A DNA stretch of 32,331 nucleotides from DASTSN01 sp035549175 (GTDB lineage Bacteria > Bacteroidota > Bacteroidia > Chitinophagales > Chitinophagaceae), in NCBI GenBank assembly GCA_035549175.1, contig DASZRL010000114.1, positions 1-32,331 on the forward strand, given 5' to 3'. The position numbers and the translations under genes are program-made. The notes under the pieces are model-generated. The model did no database searches. It was not told the DNA's origin and was given only the letters and a program-made list of their open reading frames with translations. Below are positions 24,405 to 32,331 of the stretch, piece by piece; position 1 is the first letter of the stretch; each line of letters starts with the position of its first letter.

Positions 24405-25271
24405 TTAGTTTTCAGAAAAGGCAAGGGGTATCGAACGGATCAGTCGATTAGCCTCTCCCGGAGGATGGGTTTGATCCGGATCCCGCGGGTCCTGCCCCTG
24501 GGGAGTCTGGCTGAATTGGTAGCGTTTCAGGTGATAGAGGAGCCGGCCGGAATGCCTGAGCCAGGCGCGGTAGAACCCCGCCCGCCCGTTTACCAGGTGG
24601 TCCAGGGAGAAAAAGCATTTCAGGAAGCGCCAAATTACGGTATAAACGGGTGGAAGGGTGCGGGGATGGCCAGGCCGGCCGGTATCCAGCAAGGCCTGTT
24701 GGCCCGATTCCCTGTTTATCCGGTCTGTATATTGGCCCAGGTCAGCTAATTCCCGGGATTCCAGGGGTTGACTGAGCTGGCGGAACTGCCCATACAGGGT
24801 AATGTGCCCTTCCGGGCAATATGGGTTGATGGTGATCCATTTGCGGTGAAACAGCCGTAATTGTCCGGGGCTCCGGAAGGGAAGGGGACGAAGGGCCCTG
24901 CCCATAAAATAGTCCTGTCGCCTGACCAGGTATCCGTGTACGTCCTCCTCCCGGCCTGCCGACATCCGGATTTCAAAGGCCAGTTCCCCCGAAACCCATT
25001 CATTTTCCTCCAGCAGGAGGACCCAGTCATGGGTGGCCTGGTCGATGCAGTACCGCTTTCGCCGGGCTGCATTTCCCCCGGTATCCGCAATAACCCGGAT
25101 ACCGGGAGCCAAGGCCGTCAGGGTGCCTGGGGTCACAAAACCTGCTGCAGGTACCAGGATGATTTCGTGGCACCAGTACAGACCGGCAATTTGCCGGGAG
25201 AGCTGGCTGGTATCGTTGTTGCAGAAAAGTATGGCCGTGACGGGGCTCACCGGCTGGCAGTTTAGTTTCAT
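24405..25271 (-). CDS. Divergent family 2 glycosyltransferase (KdtX/WaaE-like) with altered catalytic motifs
   Basis: This 288-aa protein follows the KdtX/WaaE GT2 layout. VTAILFCNND (strand 1) is followed by IAGLYWCHEIILV, NAARRKRYCIDQATHDWVLLLEENEWVS (donor-binding region, about 68-94), YLVRRQDYFMGRALRPLPF and LRLFHRK, and a C-terminal helical part typical of the family. Active members have a DSGSTD-type motif after strand 2 and a metal-binding DADE motif; here these read LVPAAGFV and EENE (88-91). The fold is kept but the canonical acids are partly lost, so activity is doubtful. It is the first gene of the glycosyltransferase operon, and the following GT39 gene starts 16 nt downstream of its stop. 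It may be a regulatory or acceptor-binding partner, or an active enzyme with relaxed motifs. Confidence 0.8.
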   Translation of the reverse strand: MKLNCQPVSPVTAILFCNNDTSQLSRQIAGLYWCHEIILVPAAGFVTPGTLTALAPGIRVIADTGGNAARRKRYCIDQATHDWVLLLEENEWVSGELAFEIRMSAGREEDVHGYLVRRQDYFMGRALRPLPFRSPGQLRLFHRKWITINPYCPEGHITLYGQFRQLSQPLESRELADLGQYTDRINRESGQQALLDTGRPGHPRTLPPVYTVIWRFLKCFFSLDHLVNGRAGFYRAWLRHSGRLLYHLKRYQFSQTPQGQDPRDPDQTHPPGEANRLIRSIPLAFSEN

Positions 25272-25488
25272 GCTAACTTATTGGGATAACCGGTTTTCAC
25301 AAAGCGTTGGGTGGCCGGCACCAATAATTTTGAAATATGGTTTCCAAAAGGGCGGAGCCGGCTTTTGGGGCAGGCGGTCAGGTAGCCGGTCCCCTCCGGC
25401 ATCAGGATTGTGCCCGGTGGCAACGACCGTTTTTGTACCTTCAGGGAACTGATCCGACCTGGCAGAAGGGCCGGTGTCCCCATCGCTT

Positions 25489-25911
25489 ATGAACCATTCT
25501 CCTTCCATGGCGCATCCGGGTAGTTCGTTCGCTCCGGTCCTCTTTGTGGACGATGTGGCCGCTGCCCGCAACTTTTACGAACAGGGACTCAGCGCGGGCA
25601 CGCTGCGAACCTTCCTGAATGATACCGGCGGCCTCCACGTCGCCGAGATGGCGGTACAGGGAGCCATCTTCCACCTTCATGAAGAGATGCCCCATGGCAG
25701 GGAAAAGACCCCCTTTTCCCTGCGCGGCACCTGCGTAGAGTTGGGTTTGTTTGTCGCGGATCCGGATACGCTGCTGGACCAGGCCGTGGCGGCCGGAGCC
25801 AGGGTATTAAGCCCCATCCGGGATTATGCGTATGGCCTGCGACAGGGTACCCTCGAAGACCCGTTTGGGCACCACTGGACCTTTCAGCGGTGGATCACCA
25901 TCAACGCGTAA
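25489..25911 (+). CDS. VOC-family protein (glyoxalase/bleomycin resistance-like, PhnB type)
   Basis: This 140-aa single-module protein starts at the ATG at 25489 (a GTG at 25474 would add five residues). The beta-alpha-beta-beta-beta unit is visible: FAPVLFVDDVAAARNFYEQGL, then VAEMAVQGAIFHLHEE, VELGLFVADPDTLLDQAVAAGARVL and EDPFGHHWTF, where the DPFGH(H)W ending is the PhnB/glyoxalase signature. VOC proteins bind metal through paired His/Glu/Gln residues and act as isomerases, dioxygenases or drug-binding proteins; no specific reaction can be assigned. It stands between divergent GT2 and same-strand glnS genes without sharing an obvious operon. Confidence 0.88.
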   Translation: MNHSPSMAHPGSSFAPVLFVDDVAAARNFYEQGLSAGTLRTFLNDTGGLHVAEMAVQGAIFHLHEEMPHGREKTPFSLRGTCVELGLFVADPDTLLDQAVAAGARVLSPIRDYAYGLRQGTLEDPFGHHWTFQRWITINA

Positions 25912-25973
25912 CCGGGTGATGCTTCCGGGATCAATGCCAAATATCCGGGATACGGCAACGGCCGCACATTTTG

Positions 25974-25981
25974 TATCTTTG
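25974..25981 (+). promoter_or_regulatory. Candidate -7 promoter box of glnS
   Basis: TATCTTTG matches TAnnTTTG and lies 20 nt upstream of the ATG at 26002, implying a short 5' UTR. It would also drive the CDF transporter gene behind glnS. No clear -33 element is visible. Confidence 0.6.
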
Positions 25982-26001
25982 CCCTTCATTGTTAGGGATC
26001 T

Positions 26002-27663
26002 ATGAGCGAAGACATCAAAACAGAAGAACGCAGCCTGAATTTCCTGGAGGAAATTATTGAAGAGGACCTTAAAAACGGTAAGTACCAGCGCATTATCACC
26101 CGATTTCCGCCTGAGCCGAACGGCTACCTGCATATCGGGCATGCCAGCAGTATCTGCCTGAACTTCGGACTCACCCAGAAATACCCCGGCTATACCAACC
26201 TGCGGTTTGACGACACCAACCCGGTGACGGAGGATACAGAGTATGTGGAAAGCATCAAGGAGGATATCCGCTGGATGGGCTTTACCTGGGAACACGAATT
26301 ATACGCCAGCGATTATTTTGATACGCTATACGAATACGCGGTCCGGCTGATTAAAAAGGGGCTGGCGTACGTGGATGACAGTACCAGCGAGGAAATGGCG
26401 GACATGAAGGGCACCCCGACTGTTCCGGGCAAGGACAGCCCTTACCGGCAACGCAGCGTGGAGGAGAACCTGGACCTGTTCGAACGTATGAAAAACGGGG
26501 AATTTCCTGATGGAAGCCGCACCCTGCGGGCCCGGATCGACATGGCGCATCCCAATATGCTCCTGCGCGATCCGGTGCTTTACCGGATCAAACACGCCCA
26601 TCACCACCGCACCGGGGACAAGTGGTGCATTTACCCCATGTATGACATGGCCCATGGCCAGAGCGATTCTCTGGAACAGGTAACCCATTCCATCTGCACC
26701 CTGGAGTTTGTGCCGCACCGGGAATTATACGACTGGCTGATCCGGGAGCTGGATATTTATCCTTCCCACCAGTACGAATTCGCGCGCCGCAACATCAACT
26801 ATACCGTGACCAGCAAACGGAAACTGCTGCAACTGGTGAACGAAGGTTATGTATCGGGCTGGGACGATCCGCGTATGCCAACCATCAGCGGCCTTCGCCG
26901 CCGCGGGTATACTCCTGAGAGCATCCGGGACTTCTGTGACCGGATCGGTGTGGCTAAACGGGAAAACATGGTGGATGTGGGCCTGCTGGAGTTCTGTGTG
27001 CGGGAGCACCTCAACCGGATCGCCCAGCGGCGCATGGTCGTCTTCGACCCGGTCCGCCTGGTTATCACCAATTATGACAAGGGTCAGGAATTACTCCCCT
27101 CCGAAAACAATCCCGAGGATCCGCAGGCCGGCCACCGGGAAATTACCTTCAGCGGCGAGCTCCTCATTGAAAGGGACGACTTCATGGAAAATCCGCCCAA
27201 GAAATATTTCCGGCTGGCACCGGGCCAGCTGGTACGGCTCAAGAGTGCCTATATCATCCGTTGTGACAGTGTGGACAAGGCACCCGACGGAACCATCCGG
27301 GAGATCCGGTGCAGCTACCTGCCTGACAGCCGCAGCGGATCGGATACCAGCGGTGTTCACGTGAAAGGCACGCTCCACTGGGTGAATGCGGCGGATGCCA
27401 TTGAAGTGGAAGTGCGGGAATACGACCGCCTGTTCCGGGTGGAAGATCCTTCCTCGGAAGAAGGCGATTTCAAGGACTATATCAACCCCGATTCGCTGCG
27501 GATCGTGAAAGGATTTGCTGAACCATGCCTGCTGAAGGCGACCCTGGAGGACCGTTTCCAGTTCCTGCGCAAGGGATATTACTGCCTGGACCGTGATTCA
27601 GCCGAAGGGCGGTACATTTTTAACAGGACAGTCACCCTGAAGGATGGCTGGAAAAAAGCCTGA
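26002..27663 (+). CDS. glnS: Glutaminyl-tRNA synthetase
   Basis: The 553-aa class I synthetase is intact. It has TRFPPEPNGYLHIGHAS with HIGH at 44-47, NLRFDDTNP (ATP/tRNA region), ARIDMAHPN, the glutamine-specific YPMYDMAHGQSDSLEQVTHS, LEFVPHRELYDWL and KMSKS-like VTSKRK near 268-273. The C-terminal anticodon-binding beta-barrels follow (about 340-553). Length and motif order fit bacterial GlnRS. It charges tRNA-Gln directly, so the organism does not need Glu-tRNA-Gln amidotransferase for that step. A TATCTTTG box lies 20 nt upstream, and the stop codon is 13 nt before the CDF transporter start, so the two are likely co-transcribed. Confidence 0.97.
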   Translation: MSEDIKTEERSLNFLEEIIEEDLKNGKYQRIITRFPPEPNGYLHIGHASSICLNFGLTQKYPGYTNLRFDDTNPVTEDTEYVESIKEDIRWMGFTWEHELYASDYFDTLYEYAVRLIKKGLAYVDDSTSEEMADMKGTPTVPGKDSPYRQRSVEENLDLFERMKNGEFPDGSRTLRARIDMAHPNMLLRDPVLYRIKHAHHHRTGDKWCIYPMYDMAHGQSDSLEQVTHSICTLEFVPHRELYDWLIRELDIYPSHQYEFARRNINYTVTSKRKLLQLVNEGYVSGWDDPRMPTISGLRRRGYTPESIRDFCDRIGVAKRENMVDVGLLEFCVREHLNRIAQRRMVVFDPVRLVITNYDKGQELLPSENNPEDPQAGHREITFSGELLIERDDFMENPPKKYFRLAPGQLVRLKSAYIIRCDSVDKAPDGTIREIRCSYLPDSRSGSDTSGVHVKGTLHWVNAADAIEVEVREYDRLFRVEDPSSEEGDFKDYINPDSLRIVKGFAEPCLLKATLEDRFQFLRKGYYCLDRDSAEGRYIFNRTVTLKDGWKKA

Positions 27664-27676
27664 ACCGGGACCTACG

Positions 27677-28615
27677 ATGGGACATCATCATCACCAGCAT
27701 CACGAAGACCACGGGCATCACCACCATCATCACGGGCCCGTGGAACTCCAGCAGGTCGGGACGGCCTTCGTCGTCGGCATCCTCCTGAATTTCCTTTTCG
27801 TGGTGATCGAGGTCCTTGTCGGATTATCCATTCATTCCCTGTCCCTGCTCAGCGATGCCGGCCATAACCTGGCCGATGTGGGGGCCCTGGCCCTGTCCCT
27901 GCTCGCCTTCCGGCTGCTGAAGGTCAAAGCCAATGAACAATATACCTACGGCTACCGGAAAACCTCCATCCTGACCGCCCTTTTCAATGCGGTGGTCCTG
28001 CTGGTCTCGATTGGCGCCATCGGCTATGAGGCCATCCACCGGTTCTTCAACCCGGAACCCCTGCCCGGTATCACCATTGCCCTGGTAGCAGGAATCGGTA
28101 TCCTCATTAATGCCGGGACGGCCCTGCTTTTTCTTCGCCAAAAGGACAAAGACCTGAATATCAGGAGTGCCTACCTGCACCTGTTGTCGGATGCGCTGGT
28201 CTCCCTGGGCCTGGTCCTGGCAGGCATCCTGATCCGCTATACAGGGTGGTACTGGCTGGACCCTGCCTTCAGCGTGCTGATCGCCCTAGTCATCCTGCTG
28301 AGCACCTGGAACCTGCTGCGGCACAGCCTGCGGTTATCGCTGGACGGGGTGCCGCCAGGCATCGATCTGCAGGAGATACGTAACATTGCCCTGCAGGTGC
28401 CGGGGGTGCGGGACCTCCACCATATGCATATCTGGGCCATCAGCACGACCGAAAATGCCCTGACGGCCCACCTGGTTGTGGACGACAACAGCACGATGCA
28501 GCAGATGCAGGCGGTACGGGAGCGCCTTCGCCATGCCTTACAGCACCAGAACATCCAGCACATCACCCTGCAATCGGAGACCACCCAGGCTGGCTGCAGC
28601 GGGGAAGATTGCTGA
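27677..28615 (+). CDS. Cation diffusion facilitator (CDF) family metal exporter, CzcD-like
   Basis: Starting at the ATG at 27677 (312 aa), 13 nt after glnS; an in-frame ATG at 27644 inside glnS is also possible. The N-terminus is strongly His-rich (HHHHQHH, HHHHHH), as in Zn/Co CDF proteins. Six helices follow. The metal site residues appear as HSLSLLSDAGHNLAD in helix 2 and HLLSDALVSLG in helix 5 (the HxxxD pair). The cytoplasmic C-terminal domain carries IWAISTTENALTAHLVV and ends in a CSGEDC tail that may bind metal. The family exchanges Zn2+, Co2+, Cd2+ or Fe2+ for protons. The tight spacing after a tRNA synthetase is unusual but is probably just operon packing. Confidence 0.93.
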   Translation: MGHHHHQHHEDHGHHHHHHGPVELQQVGTAFVVGILLNFLFVVIEVLVGLSIHSLSLLSDAGHNLADVGALALSLLAFRLLKVKANEQYTYGYRKTSILTALFNAVVLLVSIGAIGYEAIHRFFNPEPLPGITIALVAGIGILINAGTALLFLRQKDKDLNIRSAYLHLLSDALVSLGLVLAGILIRYTGWYWLDPAFSVLIALVILLSTWNLLRHSLRLSLDGVPPGIDLQEIRNIALQVPGVRDLHHMHIWAISTTENALTAHLVVDDNSTMQQMQAVRERLRHALQHQNIQHITLQSETTQAGCSGEDC

Positions 28616-28664
28616 GCCTGACCGGCAGGGGTATTTCGCCTGTTACAGTAAGCCAAAAATGGAG

Positions 28665-28672
28665 TAACTTTG
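28665..28672 (+). promoter_or_regulatory. Candidate -7 promoter box of lepA
   Basis: TAACTTTG matches TAnnTTTG and lies 70 nt upstream of the preferred lepA ATG (28743). The implied 5' UTR is about 60 nt. A TTTCG at 28634 is too far to be a good -33 element. Confidence 0.5.
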
Positions 28673-28742
28673 CAGCGCCCGAAACGGATGCTCATGCGGC
28701 CAGAAGTGCCGCATGAATACGTTAAATAGAGGGGTTACGAAC

Positions 28743-30536
28743 ATGAAGCATATCCGCAATTTCTGTATTATCGCCCATATTGACCATGGCAAGAGCACCC
28801 TGGCAGACCGGTTGCTGCAGACGACCAACACCATCAGCGAACGGGACATGATGGACCAGGTCCTGGACGACATGGACCTGGAACGCGAAAAGGGGATCAC
28901 CATCAAGAGCCATGCCATCCAGATCAACTACCGGCACCGGGACGGGCAGGAATACATTCTCAACCTGATCGATACGCCCGGCCACGTCGACTTCAGCTAT
29001 GAGGTCAGCCGGGCCCTGGCGGCCTGTGAAGGCGCCCTGCTGCTGGTGGATGCGACCCAGGGTATCCAGGCGCAGACCATCAGCAACCTGTACCTGGCCA
29101 TTGACAACGACCTGGAGATTATCCCGGTGATCAATAAGATCGATATGGACGGGGCCATGATCGAGGAGGTCAAGGACCAGATCATTGAGCTGATCGGCTG
29201 CAAACCGGAAGAGATCCTGCTGGCCAGCGGCCGGACCGGGGTGGGGGTGGAAGCTATCCTGGAAGCGATCGTGGAGCGGATCCCTCCGCCCCAGGGTGAT
29301 CCCCAGGCCCCCCTGCAGGCCCTGATCTTTGACAGCGTTTTCAATAGTTTCCGCGGCATTATCGTCTATTACCGGATCCTCAACGGGTCAATCCGCAAGG
29401 GAGACAAGGTAAAGTTCGTCAGCACCGACCAGGAATACGAGGCCGATGAGGTGGGTATCCTGAAACTCAAAATGACCGAAAAGCCGGAGGTAAGCTGCGG
29501 AGACGTGGGGTATATCATTACCGGCATAAAGAACGCCAAGGAAGTGAAGGTGGGGGACACCATCACCCTGGCCTCCAACCCCTCCCCGGTGGCCATCAAG
29601 GGCTTCGAGGAGGTAAAGCCCATGGTCTTTGCCGGCATATTCCCGGTGAATACCGACGACTTCGAGGAACTGCGCGAATGCATGGACAAGCTGCAGCTCA
29701 ATGATGCTTCGCTGACCTACGAGCTGGAGACCTCCCAGGCGCTGGGATTCGGATTCCGGTGCGGATTTTTGGGCATGCTTCATATGGAGATCATCCAGGA
29801 GCGGCTGGAGCGGGAATTCAACCAGACTGTGATCACCACGGTTCCCAACGTAAGTTTCATCGCCTACACCACGAGTGGCAAAAAAGTAACGGTCAACAAT
29901 CCCACCGAATTCCCGGATCCGGTCAAAACCGATCGCATCGAGGAGCCCTTTATCAAGGCGCAGATTATCTCCAAGCCGGAATACATCGGCAATATCATGA
30001 CGCTCTGCCTGGGTAAACGGGGGATCCTGGTCAACCAGAGTTACCTGACCCAGACCCGCGTGGAACTGATCTTCGAAATGCCGCTGACCGAGATCGTATT
30101 TGATTTTTACGACAAGCTCAAATCCCAGACTAGGGGGTATGCCTCTTTCGATTACCACCCGATCGGCTACCGCGACAGCGATATCGTCAAAATGGACATC
30201 CTGCTCAACGGGGATAAGGTGGATGCCCTCAGCGCCCTGATCCACCGCAGCCGTGCCCAGGACTTCGGGCGCAAGCTATGCGAAAAGCTGAAGGAGCTGC
30301 TGCCCCGTCAGCAGTTCCAGATCGCCATCCAGGCCGCCATCGGCGCCAAGATCATCGCCCGGGAGAGCATCAGCGCCCTGCGCAAGGATGTGACCGCAAA
30401 ATGTTACGGAGGGGATATCAGCCGCAAACGCAAGCTCCTGGAAAAACAGAAGGAAGGTAAGAAACGCATGCGGCAGATCGGCAGCGTCGAGGTACCCCAG
30501 GAGGCATTTCTGGCGGTTCTCAAACTGGATGAGTAA
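28743..30536 (+). CDS. lepA: Elongation factor 4 (translational GTPase LepA)
   Basis: The ATG at 28743 gives 597 aa, the usual LepA length; an ATG at 28713 would add ten residues with no family match, and a purine-rich AGAGGGG lies before 28743. GTPase motifs are in order: AHIDHGKST (G1), the switch region KGITIKSH (G2), DTPGHVDF (G3), NKID (G4) and ASGRTG-type G5. Domain II and the EF-G-like domains follow, with the LepA-specific C-terminal domain (SYLTQTRVELIFEMPL; AKCYGGDISRKRKLLEKQKEGKKRMRQIGSVE in parts). EF4 back-translocates stalled ribosomes and matters under ionic stress. The stop converges with the downstream minus-strand gene across 45 bp, without an obvious terminator. Confidence 0.98.
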   Translation: MKHIRNFCIIAHIDHGKSTLADRLLQTTNTISERDMMDQVLDDMDLEREKGITIKSHAIQINYRHRDGQEYILNLIDTPGHVDFSYEVSRALAACEGALLLVDATQGIQAQTISNLYLAIDNDLEIIPVINKIDMDGAMIEEVKDQIIELIGCKPEEILLASGRTGVGVEAILEAIVERIPPPQGDPQAPLQALIFDSVFNSFRGIIVYYRILNGSIRKGDKVKFVSTDQEYEADEVGILKLKMTEKPEVSCGDVGYIITGIKNAKEVKVGDTITLASNPSPVAIKGFEEVKPMVFAGIFPVNTDDFEELRECMDKLQLNDASLTYELETSQALGFGFRCGFLGMLHMEIIQERLEREFNQTVITTVPNVSFIAYTTSGKKVTVNNPTEFPDPVKTDRIEEPFIKAQIISKPEYIGNIMTLCLGKRGILVNQSYLTQTRVELIFEMPLTEIVFDFYDKLKSQTRGYASFDYHPIGYRDSDIVKMDILLNGDKVDALSALIHRSRAQDFGRKLCEKLKELLPRQQFQIAIQAAIGAKIIARESISALRKDVTAKCYGGDISRKRKLLEKQKEGKKRMRQIGSVEVPQEAFLAVLKLDE

Positions 30537-30581
30537 TCCTTTCTGTACCCGGGGAGGGAGCCGGCAGGCAGCCCATCCGGC

Positions 30582-31568
30582 CTACTGGTGCTGGCGGTTC
30601 CTGTCGGATTTATCCTGCAGCTTCTTTTCATCCCGGTTGCCCTTCGGGTCCAGCAGCGGATCGCCTACCGGCGCCTGCCCGTCCTGCAACTTGTAGGTGA
30701 AAACCTTGTCCACATGCATCCATTTCCCGTTTTCCCACCGGAAACCTTCATAATCTCCGTCGGGAACGTAGGTAAATCGCTTTTCAGGCTCATTGGTCTC
30801 TGAGATCAGGTGATCGTACAGGATCATGTTCAGGTCGCCGTTGTAATTCATTGTCGTGCTGGCCGCCTTTTTGTATTCGATGCTGAACCGGTACTGGGTC
30901 GGTCGGGGGAGGCTATCCTGGGCAAAGCTGAAATAAGGCCCTCCGAACACCGGCTCCTGCTGGTCATTAAAATGCATGACCTCGATCCATTTCTTGTTGG
31001 TCATGGCGCTGTTTTCGTCGTAGCCGAACAGGGTATAGAATCTTTTCCCGTTAAACTGGGTTTCGATGATCCGGTAATAGACCGCGCCAATCCAGTTATT
31101 GCGCGTACGAACGGAATCCATGGGGCTCGCCGTGAATTCAGAAACATCCCGCAGCGGCAGCAGCCGGAGTGAACCGTCCCGGGTCCGCAGCTGGATCGCT
31201 CCCCGCTGCCGGGAATAATAATCGTCATAGGACAGGTTCCAGGAAAATATCCGGAACGTGCTGTCCGGGGCATAGAGGTGGGAAACTCCCAGTACGGAAT
31301 CAAAGGGATAACTGAACGAGTTCCTGACCTGCAGGGCCCGGACCAGGGTGCGGATAAACTGGCTGTCTGCGCGCATCCGCGAGGCTTCCAGGCTGTCGAC
31401 GATAAGGGTCTTGGCCAGCACTTTGAGGCTGTCTTCCGTTTGCTCCAGCCGGCGCCGGTCCGCGGCCGTCAGGGACTGGGCAAGACCGGGACCCGGATCC
31501 AGCACCAGGAGGACGGCCAGCACCAGGATTAACCTGGCTGAATGTTTCAGGGGGAACTTGGTTGCCAT
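30582..31568 (-). CDS. Secreted conserved hypothetical protein
   Basis: This 328-aa protein starts at ATG 31568 and has an N-terminal signal peptide (basic start, LILVLAVLLVL core, GPGLAQ cleavage region, about residues 1-31), so it is exported. The mature part is about 297 residues: a helical segment rich in LEQTEDSLKVLAK and SLEASRM, then a beta-rich domain (FRIFSWNLSYDDYYSRQRGA; YDENSAMTNKKWIEVMHF; YVPDGDYEGFRWENGKWMHVD) with many aromatics, ending in a charged tail. No catalytic motif is apparent and I cannot name a family, though the composition suits a conserved Bacteroidota exported protein. A near-consensus box TAATTTTA lies about 8 nt before the ATG. It converges with lepA. Confidence 0.85.
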   Translation of the reverse strand: MATKFPLKHSARLILVLAVLLVLDPGPGLAQSLTAADRRRLEQTEDSLKVLAKTLIVDSLEASRMRADSQFIRTLVRALQVRNSFSYPFDSVLGVSHLYAPDSTFRIFSWNLSYDDYYSRQRGAIQLRTRDGSLRLLPLRDVSEFTASPMDSVRTRNNWIGAVYYRIIETQFNGKRFYTLFGYDENSAMTNKKWIEVMHFNDQQEPVFGGPYFSFAQDSLPRPTQYRFSIEYKKAASTTMNYNGDLNMILYDHLISETNEPEKRFTYVPDGDYEGFRWENGKWMHVDKVFTYKLQDGQAPVGDPLLDPKGNRDEKKLQDKSDRNRQHQ

Positions 31569-31693
31569 AACTAGGTAAAATTACGGAGCCCGTCCGGTAT
31601 TCAGGCTGTCGGACTCCGCGGGCTGGAACCTTAACGCCCACCGTCCGTAATAAGTGTGCCGTCCGCAGAACAATTTTCCGCCGCATGGAAATT

Positions 31694-32331
31694 TCACAAA
31701 GCTTTTGCAAAGCTGAGCAGGGAGTCAAAGGCCAGGTCAATGTCGGCATGGTCGACCGGGTGATCCGGGTTGGTCGTCCGGATAAAGACCGTGTACACGC
31801 CGGCATTCCGGCCAAAGAGCATATCGCTCGGCTTATTGCCCACCATAATGGTTCTGGACAGGTCCATGCCGGGAAAATCATGGCGGGCCCGGAAGGCCAT
31901 GCCGGGATTGGGCTTACGGTCCGGGTGCCGGTCATCAAGGCTGCTGCAGTAATAGATCCCGTCGATACGGCCGCCGGCCTCCCTGATTTGGTGGACCATC
32001 CGCGCATGAATGGCCGAGAGATCCTGGTCGGTCATCAGGCCCTTGCCGATCCCCCGCTGGTTACTGACCACCAGGAGGCGTCCCGCCCGCCCGGCAAGCA
32101 GCCGGATCGCGTCCCGGGCTCCTTCCAGGAAGGCAAATTCCTCCCAGTTGCGCACGTAACCGCCCTGAATTTCCCGGTTGATAACCCCGTCGCGGTCGAG
32201 CAGCAGGGTCCAGCCTTTGTCCACCCGGGCCAGGTCCAGCGGGGGGCGGGCCAGGTCCGCCTGCGCCTGCCGGTAATCCTGCGGTACCCCGATATCTATG
32301 AAATACCCGTCGTCCCTTACCCCGCCCACCC
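31694..32331 (-). CDS. Fused sugar nucleotidyltransferase / HAD phosphatase, C-terminal part (partial at window edge)
   Basis: The frame is open to the right edge, so the N-terminus is missing. The first visible residues (GYFIDIGVPQDYRQAQADL) are the C-terminal end of a nucleotidyltransferase of the HddC/mannose-1-phosphate guanylyltransferase type. The remaining 180 residues are a HAD phosphatase like GmhB: LLLDRDGVINRE with the nucleophile Asp, VVSNQRGIGKG, KPNPGM, and MVGNKPSDMLFGRNAGV. Together they suggest ADP- or GDP-heptose supply for surface glycans. Compared with canonical GmhB, the Cys zinc site is absent (CSSLDDRHPD) and the motif IV first Asp is Asn. The apparent GTG at 32329 is internal to the fusion and not a real start. 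Confidence 0.88.
   Translation of the reverse strand, partial: VGGVRDDGYFIDIGVPQDYRQAQADLARPPLDLARVDKGWTLLLDRDGVINREIQGGYVRNWEEFAFLEGARDAIRLLAGRAGRLLVVSNQRGIGKGLMTDQDLSAIHARMVHQIREAGGRIDGIYYCSSLDDRHPDRKPNPGMAFRARHDFPGMDLSRTIMVGNKPSDMLFGRNAGVYTVFIRTTNPDHPVDHADIDLAFDSLLSFAKAL

Noticed and set aside
30404..30631. Short minus-strand frame overlapping the lepA 3' end
   Set aside because: Shadow of lepA; low-complexity Ser/Leu-rich product without a domain.

Overview
The window looks like a chromosomal segment of a GC-rich member of the Bacteroidota, most likely a Chitinophagaceae-like organism. The pointers are a SusC/RagA-type TonB-linked receptor, a NarL-type two-component operon with 7-TM and small hypothetical partners, several -7 boxes of the Bacteroidota form TAnnTTTG just upstream of genes, and ordinary housekeeping genes (glnS, lepA, tsaD, trmN6, tRNA-Leu). 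I see no CRISPR array, no insertion sequence and no phage genes. Most of the window is ordinary core genome with a few accessory patches.

Layout. 1-1991 (-): N-terminal two-thirds of a SusC-like receptor that runs off the left edge. 2207-5125 (-): a 972-aa FAD plus Fe-S oxidoreductase fusion. 5287-5541 (-): a small Cys-motif protein, divergent from a four-gene sensory operon (5676-8109, +) made of a small soluble protein, a 7-TM protein, a HisKA_3 kinase and a NarL/LuxR regulator. Palindromes based on GTATTAATAC lie at both ends of this operon. Just downstream, a promoter-like box and a perfect intrinsic terminator bracket a roughly 90-nt non-coding segment. 8503-10341 (+): a P1B-type ATPase without the CPC metal motif, preceded by a stretch rich in inverted repeats. 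10608-11198 (+): a GyrI-like domain protein. 11596-11679 (-): tRNA-Leu(CAA) with its terminator.

11933-13135 (+): an oxidoreductase of the alanine/saccharopine dehydrogenase family, converging on trmN6 (13206-13931, -) and tsaD (14285-15328, -). From about 15.8 to 17.55 kb there is an A/T-richer, decaying cassette: an ArsR-family regulator reduced to a pseudogene (not visible as an open frame), an intact SRPBCC/AHSA1 gene, and an alpha/beta hydrolase split by one in-frame TGA. It is followed by a 666-bp gene-free stretch, a MacB/FtsX-type permease (-), an Ada-like AraC-HTH/methyltransferase fusion (+) and a DUF1203 protein (+).

20992-25271 (-) is a three-gene glycosylation operon: a divergent GT2, then two overlapping GT39/PMT_2 integral membrane glycosyltransferases. 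The right end holds a VOC-fold protein, glnS, a His-rich CDF metal exporter tightly downstream of glnS, lepA, a secreted conserved hypothetical (-), and the C-terminal part of a fused sugar nucleotidyltransferase/HAD phosphatase (-) that runs off the right edge.

Most promising for something undescribed: (i) the palindrome-flanked sensory operon with a possible regulator-controlled small RNA behind it; (ii) the P1B ATPase with VPV in place of CPC and a hairpin-rich leader; (iii) the ArsR-SRPBCC-hydrolase cassette caught in decay.
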